From Stenomitos rutilans HA7619-LM2 (GTDB taxonomy: Bacteria; Cyanobacteriota; Cyanobacteriia; Leptolyngbyales; Leptolyngbyaceae): a stretch of DNA of 39,611 nt. The notes below the pieces were generated by a model, which was given only the letters and a program-made list of their open reading frames with translations, was not told the origin of the DNA and did not search any database. The translations under genes were made by a program, and so were the position numbers. The stretch spans positions 1 through 39,611 of the forward strand of contig JAHHIE010000063.1 in the NCBI GenBank assembly GCA_019358945.1. Reading direction: 5' to 3'. Below, piece by piece: positions 16,970-24,982 of this stretch (the first letter of the stretch is position 1; every line of letters starts with the position of its first letter).

Positions 16970-18433
16970 ATGACTCAATTGCGATCGCCTTCCAACTCGC
17001 TAACCGATGATCGGTTACTAACCCTGTCACCGAAGGATTACAGCCTGCTCACCGATCTTTACCAGCTCACCATGACGGCCTGTTATGTAGGCGAAAGGTT
17101 GGATCAGCGACGAGCTAGTTTTGAACTCTTTGCACGTCGTCTACCACAGAACTTTGGCTACCTGGTTGCGATGGGCCTAGAGCAGGCGTTGGCATACCTC
17201 GAAACGTTTTCCTTTGATTCCACACAGATTGAGGCGCTACAAGCTAGCGGGATTTTTACACATGCGCCCGATCGCTTCTGGTCGCTGCTCATGGAGCATC
17301 GGTTTACTGGCGATGTGTGGGCAGTTCCCGAAGGCACGATCGTCTTTGCAAACGAACCCCTCTTGCGGGTTGAAGCGACCCTCTGGCAGGCACAAATTGT
17401 CGAAACGTACTTGCTCAACACGCTCAACTATCAATCCTTGATTGCCACTCGTGCTGCCCGTTTGCGGGATGTGGCAGGCGCAAACGCAACGCTGTTTGAA
17501 TTTGGGACACGACGAGCCTTTAGCCCTCAAGCCTCTCTCTGGGCAGCCCGCGCAGCCTTAGCAGGAGGGCTAGATGCGACATCTAACGTTCTGGCAGCGC
17601 TAAAACTGGGACGCAAGCCTGTGGGCACAATGGCCCATTCCCTCGTGATGGCGTTAGCGGCAACCGAAGGCAGCGAAGCAGAAGCCTTTACCGCCTTTCA
17701 CCGTTACTTTCCTGGTGCGCCGCTTCTCATTGACACCTATGACACGATCGCCGCTGCCAAGCATCTCGCTACTCAACTGCAACAGCACGAAATAGAATTG
17801 GCAGGCATTCGGCTAGATTCTGGTGATCTAGTTGCCTTGTCTAAAGAAGTGCGCCAACTCTTGCCGGATGTTCCCATTTTCGCTAGCGGTGATTTGGATG
17901 AGGCCAAAATTACACAGCTTAAGGCGGCGGGAGCCTGCATCGATGGCTACGGGTTTGGCACCCAATTGGTAACAGGTACGCCCGTAAACGGTGTCTACAA
18001 ACTGGTAGAAATTGATGGCATCCCTGTCATGAAGGAATCGACAAACAAAGCAACCTATCCGGGACGCAAGCAAATTTTTCGTCGCTATGAGCAGGGGCAG
18101 GCGGTGGGCGATCGCTTGGGGTTGATGGAGGAAGACGGAAGTCAGGAGTCAGAAGCCAGGAGTCAGGAGTCAGGAGAAGTTACACCCCACACCCCATACC
18201 CCACACCCCACCGCCCCCTGCAAGTGCAGCCCTTGATGCAACTCGTCATGCAAAACGGTCAGCGCCTGCATCCGTCGGAATCATTAGAGACGATCGCCCA
18301 ACGCACCGCCCATTCCGTCACCAGCCTTCCTGCCCCAGCCCGTCAAATCCACGCTCCCGTCTTTATTCCAGTCGAACCATCTACCGCTCTACTCGACCTG
18401 GTTAAAACCACCCAGCGTCGGCAGCAGAAATAA
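16970..18433 (+). CDS. pncB: nicotinate phosphoribosyltransferase
   Basis: NAPRTase makes nicotinate mononucleotide from nicotinate and PRPP, the first step of the Preiss-Handler salvage route. Signatures are LLTDLYQLTM near the N-terminus, FELFARRLP, FEFGTRRAFSP, the active-site histidine in GTMAHSLV, LIDTYDT, IRLDSGDL and DGYGFGTQLVTG. The ATG at 16970 gives 487 residues and starts about 20 residues before the conserved domain; in-frame starts upstream (16907, or TTG 16877) cannot be ruled out. At about residues 391-414 a heptamer-repeat insert (SQESEARSQESGE, then PHTPYPTPH) interrupts the C-terminal part, after which the family sequence resumes. It is the first gene of pncB-nadD-nrtR and follows a strong promoter. 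Confidence 0.96.
   Translation: MTQLRSPSNSLTDDRLLTLSPKDYSLLTDLYQLTMTACYVGERLDQRRASFELFARRLPQNFGYLVAMGLEQALAYLETFSFDSTQIEALQASGIFTHAPDRFWSLLMEHRFTGDVWAVPEGTIVFANEPLLRVEATLWQAQIVETYLLNTLNYQSLIATRAARLRDVAGANATLFEFGTRRAFSPQASLWAARAALAGGLDATSNVLAALKLGRKPVGTMAHSLVMALAATEGSEAEAFTAFHRYFPGAPLLIDTYDTIAAAKHLATQLQQHEIELAGIRLDSGDLVALSKEVRQLLPDVPIFASGDLDEAKITQLKAAGACIDGYGFGTQLVTGTPVNGVYKLVEIDGIPVMKESTNKATYPGRKQIFRRYEQGQAVGDRLGLMEEDGSQESEARSQESGEVTPHTPYPTPHRPLQVQPLMQLVMQNGQRLHPSESLETIAQRTAHSVTSLPAPARQIHAPVFIPVEPSTALLDLVKTTQRRQQK
18141..18210. repeat. heptamer tandem repeats inside pncB
   Basis: Ten seven-base units run end to end: five GTCAGGA-type, one GAAGTTA and four CACCCCA-type. They are translated in frame as a serine/glutamine/glutamate-rich then proline/histidine-rich stretch. 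Confidence 0.9.
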
Positions 18434-18505
18434 AGGGTCAAAGTTACATCTCTAAGGTCTCTCTTGTCTAACAACGAACAACAACCAACCAACAACTAGC
18501 TACCC

Positions 18506-19105
18506 ATGCTCACCATTGCTCTTTTTGGCACCAGCGCCGATCCACCGACCGCCGGACATCAGGCAATCTTAGTTTGGTTGTCACGGCGCTTCGATCGTGT
18601 CGCTGTGTGGGCCGCTGACAATCCGTTTAAGTCGCATCAAACGCCGTTGATCCATCGCATGACCATGCTGCAACTGTTGATCGACGACATCAACCCGCCG
18701 CGTCACAACCTGCATCTTTATGCAGATCTCAGCAAATCCCGCACCATTCATACGCTTGAAGTAGCTGAAGCCCTTTGGGTCGATGCCAGCTTCACCCTGG
18801 TCATTGGGTCTGACTTGATCTATCAACTGCCCAACTGGTATCAAAGTGACACACTATTAGAACGCGTGCATTTACTCATCATTCCACGCCCAGGGTTCGT
18901 ACCAAACGAAATGGCTCTGGCAGAATTAAGGCAAAGGGGCGCGAGGCTGGCGATCGCCGATTTGACGGGTCCCGATACATCTTCCACCGCGTATCGTGAG
19001 CATGGAGATACCGATGCCTTGACACCTCCCATCGAAGCCTACATCCACCGGGAGCAACTATACCCATGCCAGAACGCCTCCAAAGAAAGACAGCCCATTC
19101 ACTAG
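18506..19105 (+). CDS. nadD: nicotinate-nucleotide adenylyltransferase
   Basis: NadD joins ATP and nicotinate mononucleotide to make NaAD, the second step after pncB. The nucleotidyltransferase fold shows the first motif GTSADPPTAGHQAIL (the HxGH-like site) and the C-terminal SSTAYRE, a variant of the ISSTxxR motif. Other family parts are VWAADNPFKSH, HRMTML and VIGSDLIYQLPNWY. The length of 199 residues is normal. It begins 72 bp after pncB, in a spacer containing ACAACCAACC-type heptamer repeats, and its end overlaps the nrtR start by 40 bp, suggesting translational coupling. Confidence 0.94.
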   Translation: MLTIALFGTSADPPTAGHQAILVWLSRRFDRVAVWAADNPFKSHQTPLIHRMTMLQLLIDDINPPRHNLHLYADLSKSRTIHTLEVAEALWVDASFTLVIGSDLIYQLPNWYQSDTLLERVHLLIIPRPGFVPNEMALAELRQRGARLAIADLTGPDTSSTAYREHGDTDALTPPIEAYIHREQLYPCQNASKERQPIH

Positions 19106-19839
19106 CTCATCCTCTGAGCGATCGCACCCCTACAGACTTTGCCCTTGCAGATTTTAAGGTCGGTGTTGACAACGTGATTTTTTCCGTTGATACCGCGCAA
19201 AATCGGCTGCTGGTGCTGCTGGTCATGCGGCAAGAAGAACCCTTTTTAGGGCAATGGAGTTTCCCTGGCACCCTGGTACGACGTGGCGAATCGCTCGAAG
19301 ATGCCGCTTATCGCATCCTGGCAGAAAAAATACGTGCCCGAAACCTTTACCTGGAGCAGTTGTACACCTTTGGTGGCCCCAACCGCGACCCCCGCGAATC
19401 GATGGATAGTTACGGTGTTCGCTATTTGTCGGTCAGCTACTTTGCCCTCGTGCGCTTTGCCGAAGCCGAACTCATTGCTGATGGTGTGAGCGGCATTGCC
19501 TGGTATCCCTTAGAGCAAGTGCCCCGACTTGCCTTTGACCATAACGAAGTGCTGGAATACGGTCATCGCCGCCTGCGAAACAAGCTGGAATATAGCCCCG
19601 TTGCCTTTGAAGTGCTACCCGAATTGTTTACCCTCAGCGATTTATATCAACTCTATACAACCGTTTTAGGCGAAAACTTTTCCGATTATTCCAACTTTCG
19701 ATCGCGCCTTCTCAAAATGGGCTTTCTCTCCGACACAGGCGTGAAAGCTTCCAGAGGTGCGGGTAGACCTGCAAGCCTTTACCGCTTTAATGCCGAAGCC
19801 TTTGCACCGTTGAAAGATAAGCCTCTAGTGTTTATTTAG
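19066..19839 (+). CDS. nrtR: NrtR-type transcriptional regulator (Nudix domain plus winged helix)
   Basis: NrtR proteins are NAD-metabolism repressors whose Nudix domain senses ADP-ribose and related ligands. The N-terminal two-thirds is a Nudix fold (VDNVIFSVD, FLGQWSFPGTLVRRGESLEDAAYRI in two parts). Its Nudix box is degenerate: the REUxEE core reads RILAEK, so hydrolysis is probably lost. Residues about 160-257 form the winged helix domain, with FTLSDLYQLYTTVLGE and NFRSRLLKMGFLSDTG and the typical GAGRPASLYRFN end. It overlaps nadD by 40 bp and sits with pncB and nadE, its expected targets. The Synechocystis relative is slr1690 by memory. Confidence 0.9.
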   Translation: MPERLQRKTAHSLAHPLSDRTPTDFALADFKVGVDNVIFSVDTAQNRLLVLLVMRQEEPFLGQWSFPGTLVRRGESLEDAAYRILAEKIRARNLYLEQLYTFGGPNRDPRESMDSYGVRYLSVSYFALVRFAEAELIADGVSGIAWYPLEQVPRLAFDHNEVLEYGHRRLRNKLEYSPVAFEVLPELFTLSDLYQLYTTVLGENFSDYSNFRSRLLKMGFLSDTGVKASRGAGRPASLYRFNAEAFAPLKDKPLVFI

Positions 19840-19925
19840 TTGTTATGCTGCTAAGTCTCTGGTTAGGATGTATACCAAAGTATTTGTTGGACACAAATTT
19901 AGTGACTATTATCTAATAATTGTCC

Positions 19926-21047
19926 ATGAATAAGCAGATAACTAAGAACCAGCACTATGTTCCTCAATGCTTGCTTAAGCATTTTGGTTGTGATGCAAAG
20001 AAAGGGAAAAGAATCAACATATTTGATATAGAAAGAACTGTTGTAAGATACAACCAATCAGTTAAAGAGGTTTTTTCGCAGAATTACTTCTATGGAAAGG
20101 ACAATAAAGTTGAAGCCTTCATGGCTGAAGAAGTAGAAGCACCAGCTTCGAGAATAGTAGATAAAATTATTGATGGAGATTTCAATATAGTTAGTGAAGA
20201 TATCTTAAGTCTGCACAGATTTATTTTATCTCTCTTTTATAGAACACCTGAAGCTATTGAAAGAGCAGGTGGATTTGTAAATTCACAGCTTGAGTCAATA
20301 GTGGGTGAGCTTCTAAGCCTAAACGGATTTGATCCAGAGTCGGCGGGCGATGGGCGCTTTAATTTTTATCAAGATCGTCTGGCTTCTCTAATGACTGTTC
20401 AAGGAGTGCTTGATGCCGTAATTCTGAGGGATATGAAATACCATGTCGTCAAAAATGAAACTTCTTTAGAATTCTATATATCTGATCATCCTGTATTTAT
20501 ATACAACTGGCTTTATCGCAATTTAGAACACCCCGGAGTTACAAGCATCACTGCGCTTGGTTTACAAATTTTTCTCCCGTTGTCACCCCAAATAACACTT
20601 TGCCTATATGACCCAAAGGTGTACAAATATGGGCAAAGAAGTTTAGTAACTCACGCTTTGGATGAAAAAGATATTGAGATTTTTAATTCATTTCAAGCTA
20701 TTAACTCAGATTCAATAATAGGATTTCATTCAAGAAAAGATGAGATCAATGTAAAACATTTATATGAAAGATATAAAAACATCATGCTCCATCAGTATGA
20801 AAGTAGCATCCTATCGACTAAAAAGGAGAGCGAGGGAAAAATAAGATCTACACATTTTGTTTTCACACGACAAGCTAAGTTAAAAAAGATGCCTTCGTTC
20901 ATAAAAATAAAAAGGAAATCCAAAGACTATGCGTCTTTATATCAAGAAAGAGATCCTGAACTATCTGCAACACACATGGAATTCAAGAGGTTGATAAATG
21001 AACAAAGACGACGTAGCGTTCTTGAATTAGACCAAGATGATTGTTGA
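19926..21047 (+). CDS. DUF4238 family protein
   Basis: The N-terminus, KNQHYVPQCLLKHFG, and the later FYISDHPVFIYNW are the hallmark segments of DUF4238, a family of unknown function scattered across bacteria and often in accessory DNA. The protein is 373 residues long from ATG 19926; a TTG three codons before is less likely. The C-terminal third is basic and polar (KIKRKSKDYASLYQ) and includes no membrane segments. The gene is visibly richer in A+T than pncB, nadD and nrtR beside it and contains few HIP1 sites, which points to horizontal gain. It separates the regulator nrtR from nadE. I cannot assign an activity; a defence or nucleic-acid role is only a guess from the kind of neighbourhood in which the family occurs. 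Confidence 0.8.
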   Translation: MNKQITKNQHYVPQCLLKHFGCDAKKGKRINIFDIERTVVRYNQSVKEVFSQNYFYGKDNKVEAFMAEEVEAPASRIVDKIIDGDFNIVSEDILSLHRFILSLFYRTPEAIERAGGFVNSQLESIVGELLSLNGFDPESAGDGRFNFYQDRLASLMTVQGVLDAVILRDMKYHVVKNETSLEFYISDHPVFIYNWLYRNLEHPGVTSITALGLQIFLPLSPQITLCLYDPKVYKYGQRSLVTHALDEKDIEIFNSFQAINSDSIIGFHSRKDEINVKHLYERYKNIMLHQYESSILSTKKESEGKIRSTHFVFTRQAKLKKMPSFIKIKRKSKDYASLYQERDPELSATHMEFKRLINEQRRRSVLELDQDDC

Positions 21048-21230
21048 TAAATTAAGCTATGCGTTATTACAAGATTGATCCAGCATATTGACAGAAGCTA
21101 CTCGCTGTATCGCAAGATTCTCGGCGACCGCCAATCAAGAACGCTAATGATTAATTTTTGGACAAATTTCAGAAATAACTTTATTTCTGAACGTCAAATC
21201 GATAGTGGAGTAAAATAATTTCTAAAAATT

Positions 21231-22022
21231 ATGATTATGAGTAGAGAAGTGCAATTTAAGTCCGATCGCTTAGCTGTGTTAATTGATGCCGATAACGCCA
21301 ATGCAGAGTTGATCGAAGCTTTGCTGAAAGAAGTGGCGAAATATGGCACCTCTCATGTGAAACGTATTTATGGTGATTGGACGAATACGCAGCTTGGTAA
21401 GTGGAAAGATAAACTCAATAAATTTGCGATTCAGCCGATGCAGCAGTTTCGCTATACAACAGGCAAGAATGCAACCGATAGCGCCTTAATTATTGACGCA
21501 ATGGATTTGCTGTATACACGTAGCTTTGACGGTTTCTGCATCGTTTCGAGCGATAGTGATTTTACCAGACTTGCCAGTCGTATTCGCGAATCTGGGCTGG
21601 TCGTGTACGGCTTTGGTGAGAAAAAGACACCCGAAGCCTTCATCAGTGCTTGCGACAAATTTATTTATACTGAAATTCTAGCGCAATCAGAAGATGCCAG
21701 TCCGGTTGAATTTGCAAGCGACAAGGTGCAAGAAAAAACTAACAATACACCTAGCGCTACTTCAGACACCACAGCGGTAGCCAGTCAAAAGCTGAAAAGT
21801 AATAAAAAAATAATGAACCTTCTTAAGGATGCGTATGAGGCCGTTGATGAAGAAAATGGATGGGCAAATTTAGGAGCGATTGGAGGACAGCTTACTAAGT
21901 TATCACCATCGTTTGATCCAAGAAATCACGGCTATAAAAAGTTGAGTGATTTGATTCAAGCCACAGGTCGCTTTGAGGTCAAGAAAACGCCTAAAGGTAC
22001 GCATATCAAGGCGAAGTCTTGA
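21231..22022 (+). CDS. NYN-domain (LabA-like) protein with C-terminal OST-HTH/LOTUS domain
   Basis: NYN domains are PIN-like folds, often RNases; bacterial members with OST-HTH/LOTUS tails are presumed to act on RNA. The NYN part (about residues 12-155) has the acidic residues expected at the active site: LAVLIDADNAN, the DSALIIDAMDLLY pair and VSSDSDFTRLASRIRE. A polar linker rich in S and T (residues about 160-190) leads to the LOTUS domain: IMNLLKDAYE, GWANLGAIGGQL and DPRNHGYKKLSDLIQ, with FEVKK and a basic end. The start at 21231 has no strong ribosome binding site; ATG 21237 is equally possible. It follows the DUF4238 gene by 180 bp, with no repeats, and may be part of the same insertion, though its base use is closer to the host. 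Confidence 0.92.
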   Translation: MIMSREVQFKSDRLAVLIDADNANAELIEALLKEVAKYGTSHVKRIYGDWTNTQLGKWKDKLNKFAIQPMQQFRYTTGKNATDSALIIDAMDLLYTRSFDGFCIVSSDSDFTRLASRIRESGLVVYGFGEKKTPEAFISACDKFIYTEILAQSEDASPVEFASDKVQEKTNNTPSATSDTTAVASQKLKSNKKIMNLLKDAYEAVDEENGWANLGAIGGQLTKLSPSFDPRNHGYKKLSDLIQATGRFEVKKTPKGTHIKAKS

Positions 22023-22076
22023 TTGAGTTGAAGATATTACTTCTCAAATTGATGATCACCAGAATCCTGACTAATT

Positions 22077-23945
22077 ATGAAGATTGCGATCGCACAGCTT
22101 AATCCCACCATTGGCGATCTAACAGGCAACGCGCAAAAAATTTTGGCAGCCGCACAACAGGCAGCCAAGCAGAGCGCACGTCTCTTGTTAACCCCAGAAC
22201 TTTCGCTGTGTGGCTATCCGCCCCGCGATTTGCTGATGAACCCTGGTTTTATAGCCTCAATGGCAGAGGTGTTAGAGCAATTAGCTAACGACTTGCCGCG
22301 ATCGCTCATTGCCTTAGTAGGAACTGTCGAAATCAATCCACACGCTCTCGCAAAAGGTGGGAAACCCCTCTTCAACAGCATGGCGCTTCTCGAAGACGGC
22401 AAAATCCAGCAAATCTTCCACAAGCGTCTTCTGCCCACCTACGACGTGTTTGATGAAGACCGCTACTTTGAGCCAGGGCGGGAAGCGAATCATTTTGTGT
22501 TGAAAATTGGGAGTCAGGAGTCAGAAATCAGAAATCAGAAATCAGAAATTAGCAGTCAGAAATCAGAATTAATTCAAAGCTCAAAACTCTCTTCCCCTGC
22601 TTCCCCTGCTTCTACTCCACACCCTACTCCCCATACCCCACATCCCACGCCCTCCTCCCTCCGGATCGGCGTGACCATCTGCGAAGACTTGTGGAACGAT
22701 GAAGAGTTTTGGGGCAAACGCAGCTATACCGTGAACCCGATCGCGGATTTAGCGCAGCAGGGCGTTGACCTCACCATCAATTTATCTGCGTCTCCCTACA
22801 CGGTTGGCAAACAGCATTTGCGCGAAGCCATGTTGCAACATAGTGCCGTGCGATTTGCTCAACCCGTCATCTATACCAATCAGGTCGGTGGGAATGATGA
22901 CCTGATTTTTGATGGTTGTAGTGTGGCCTTTAACCGACAGGGCGAACTGGTGTGTCGCGCTCGTGCCTTTGCAACGGATTTGGTAACGCTGGAATTTCGT
23001 GACGGCGATTTGCAGCCCACTACAACACACGCGCTACCAGAGAGTGCGGACGCTGAGATTTGGGCAGCATTGGTTCTGGGTGTGCGGGACTATGCTCAGA
23101 AGTGTGGCTTCTCGAAGGTCGTCATTGGCTTAAGCGGGGGCATTGACTCAGCGCTGGTTGCCGCGATCGCCGTAGAAGCACTCGGTTCCGACAACGTTTT
23201 GGGCGTTCTCATGCCCTCAACCTACAGTTCGGATCATTCAGTAAAAGATGCCCTGGCACTAGCAAAAAACCTGGACATTCATACAGAAACCTTACCCATC
23301 GGTAACTTGATGCAGGCGTATGACCAGACGTTTGCCCATCTCTTTGCAGGCACCGAATTTGGGCTGGCAGAAGAAAACATTCAATCACGGATTCGCGGCA
23401 ATTTATTGATGGCAATCTCCAATAAATTCGGGCATCTGCTGCTGTCTACAGGCAACAAATCCGAAATGGCAGTTGGTTACTGTACCCTGTATGGCGACAT
23501 GAATGGTGGGTTAGCCGCGATCGCCGATGTGCCCAAAACCCGCGTCTACTCGTTGTGTCAATGGTTGAATAGCCATCAGCCGTCAGCCATCAGCCATCAG
23601 CACTTAGAGCTCAAAACTCAAAACTCAAAACTCAAAACTGAAGTCATTCCTCCCAACGTCCTCACCAAACCTCCCAGCGCCGAACTCAAACCCGGACAAG
23701 TTGATCAGGACTCACTTCCCGACTACGATACCCTGGATGCCATTCTGTCGCGCTTGATCCATAACCATCAAACCTTGGATGAAATTGTGGCAGCCGGGTA
23801 TGACCCTCAAATTGTGCATAAAGTCGTGAAGCTGGTGACACGCGCTGAGTTCAAACGGAGGCAGGCTCCACCCGTGCTCAAAGTGACCGATCGCGCATTT
23901 GGAACGGGTTGGCGAATGCCGATCGCGAGCCGCATCACACCATAA
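22077..23945 (+). CDS. nadE: glutamine-dependent NAD+ synthetase
   Basis: NadE amidates NaAD to NAD with ammonia channelled from its glutaminase domain. The N-terminal nitrilase domain carries E41 (LLTPELSLCGYPP), K117 (FHKRLLPTYDVFDE) and the nucleophile C202 (VTICEDLW). The C-terminal synthetase has the P-loop SGGIDSA at 353-359, LMPSTYSS, STGNKSEMAVGY and the end NHQTLDEIV. The 622 residues are longer than usual because of two in-frame heptamer-repeat inserts (146-194 and 498-522); each lies between conserved segments, so the enzyme is probably active. It is the last step of the pncB-nadD-nadE pathway and is 54 bp downstream of the NYN gene. Confidence 0.97.
   Translation: MKIAIAQLNPTIGDLTGNAQKILAAAQQAAKQSARLLLTPELSLCGYPPRDLLMNPGFIASMAEVLEQLANDLPRSLIALVGTVEINPHALAKGGKPLFNSMALLEDGKIQQIFHKRLLPTYDVFDEDRYFEPGREANHFVLKIGSQESEIRNQKSEISSQKSELIQSSKLSSPASPASTPHPTPHTPHPTPSSLRIGVTICEDLWNDEEFWGKRSYTVNPIADLAQQGVDLTINLSASPYTVGKQHLREAMLQHSAVRFAQPVIYTNQVGGNDDLIFDGCSVAFNRQGELVCRARAFATDLVTLEFRDGDLQPTTTHALPESADAEIWAALVLGVRDYAQKCGFSKVVIGLSGGIDSALVAAIAVEALGSDNVLGVLMPSTYSSDHSVKDALALAKNLDIHTETLPIGNLMQAYDQTFAHLFAGTEFGLAEENIQSRIRGNLLMAISNKFGHLLLSTGNKSEMAVGYCTLYGDMNGGLAAIADVPKTRVYSLCQWLNSHQPSAISHQHLELKTQNSKLKTEVIPPNVLTKPPSAELKPGQVDQDSLPDYDTLDAILSRLIHNHQTLDEIVAAGYDPQIVHKVVKLVTRAEFKRRQAPPVLKVTDRAFGTGWRMPIASRITP
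22509..22660. repeat. heptamer tandem repeats inside nadE, first insert
   Basis: Units such as GTCAGGA, ATCAGAA (several copies), then CTCAAAA and TTCCCCT/CACCCCA types run from about 22509 to 22660. They are translated as residues 146-194: a stretch rich in S, E, Q, K and then P, T, H between the LKIG and RIGVTICED segments of the nitrilase domain. Confidence 0.85.
23568..23640. repeat. heptamer tandem repeats inside nadE, second insert
   Basis: Units GCCATCA/GTCAGCC and four copies of the CTCAAAA type encode residues 498-522, between CQWLN and VIPPNVLTKPPSAELKPGQ of the synthetase domain. Confidence 0.85.
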
Positions 23946-24235
23946 TTTTTAAGTCGCGCTCATGCAACGGCTGACAAGAGACTGTTCAGTTTCCACAACG
24001 GTTGTGTACGCTTTAGGGACTGTGCTGGACGATCGCGAGTAGGGCGCGATCGTCACTCCACGCGCCTTCGCAAACCCTTACTCAAAATCGTTATGACTAT
24101 GATATATTTGTAACAGTTTGTAAGCAGTGAGTCGTTGTCAGCAGAAAATCTGTGTACGACTGACGCTGCAAATACTATATCAATCACGTGTGCTGCACGA
24201 TTAAGACGCACCCACTATTAGGAGACTACTATCTC
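23946..24235. other. promoter region of the peroxiredoxin gene
   Basis: No gene is seen in 290 bp. TATGAT at 24098-24103 could be a -10 box but no good -35 box lies at the right distance. A leader of about 130 bases would precede the ATG at 24236, which has TAGGAG at 24219-24224. Confidence 0.4.
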
Positions 24236-24835
24236 ATGACTCAAGAAGGATGCTTGCGCGTTGGGCAATCGGCTCCCGACTTCACAGCAACGGCTGTGGT
24301 AGATCAAGAGTTTAAGACGATTAAGCTGTCCGAATACCGTGGCAAGTATGTTGTACTGTTCTTCTACCCGCTTGACTTTACCTTTGTTTGCCCCACCGAA
24401 ATCACAGCGTTCAGCGATCGCTATGATGAGTTCAAGCAAGTAGGTACCGAAGTGTTGGGCGTCTCCGTTGATAGCGAGTTCTCCCACCTCGCCTGGATTC
24501 AAACCGATCGCAAGAGTGGTGGTGTAGGCGACCTCAACTATCCCCTCGTTGCCGACATCAAGAAAGAAGTGAGCAGCGCTTACAACGTGCTTGACCCTGA
24601 TGCAGGTATCGCTCTGCGCGGTCTATTCATCATTGATAGAGACGGTATTATTCAGCATTCCACCATCAACAACCTGTCTTTTGGTCGGAGTGTTGATGAA
24701 ACTCTGCGAACCTTGCAAGCCATTCAGTATGTGCAGTCTCACCCCGATGAAGTTTGCCCCGCAGGTTGGAAGCCTGGTGATGCCACGATGAATCCTGATC
24801 CGAAGAAGTCGAAGGAATACTTTGCGGCTGTCTAG
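24236..24835 (+). CDS. typical 2-Cys peroxiredoxin
   Basis: This peroxidase reduces hydrogen peroxide and alkyl hydroperoxides with thioredoxin as electron donor, and is a major antioxidant in cyanobacteria. The peroxidatic cysteine is C52 in DFTFVCPTE, and the resolving cysteine is C174 in [13 protein letters not shown] variant of the GGLG motif and a C-terminal YF (EYFAAV) are present, which in eukaryotes go with sensitivity to over-oxidation. Length is 199 residues, normal for the family. ATG 24236 was chosen because the family starts at [16 protein letters not shown]; the frame opens 16 codons earlier. TAGGAG lies upstream. It is monocistronic with a terminator after it. Confidence 0.97.
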   Translation: MTQEGCLRVGQSAPDFTATAVVDQEFKTIKLSEYRGKYVVLFFYPLDFTFVCPTEITAFSDRYDEFKQVGTEVLGVSVDSEFSHLAWIQTDRKSGGVGDLNYPLVADIKKEVSSAYNVLDPDAGIALRGLFIIDRDGIIQHSTINNLSFGRSVDETLRTLQAIQYVQSHPDEVCPAGWKPGDATMNPDPKKSKEYFAAV

Positions 24836-24877
24836 CTTTTGACTGACGTTTATTCGCGTTCAATCATTAACGTTAAT

Positions 24878-24910
24878 GGTGGGGTGGGCTTTTGCTCACC
24901 CTACCCTTTT
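24878..24910. terminator. hairpin terminator after the peroxiredoxin gene
   Basis: GGTGGGGTGGGC, loop TTTT, GCTCACCCTACC pairs at ten of twelve positions and is followed by CTTTT. The stem has the look of a common dispersed cyanobacterial repeat used as a terminator. It lies 43 bp after the stop codon. Confidence 0.75.
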
Positions 24911-24982
24911 ATGGGGAATGCTTAAACTCAATGGTTGAACCAGGCAGCCCTTTCCGATTCCTCATCTATCGAGACAGTGTTC

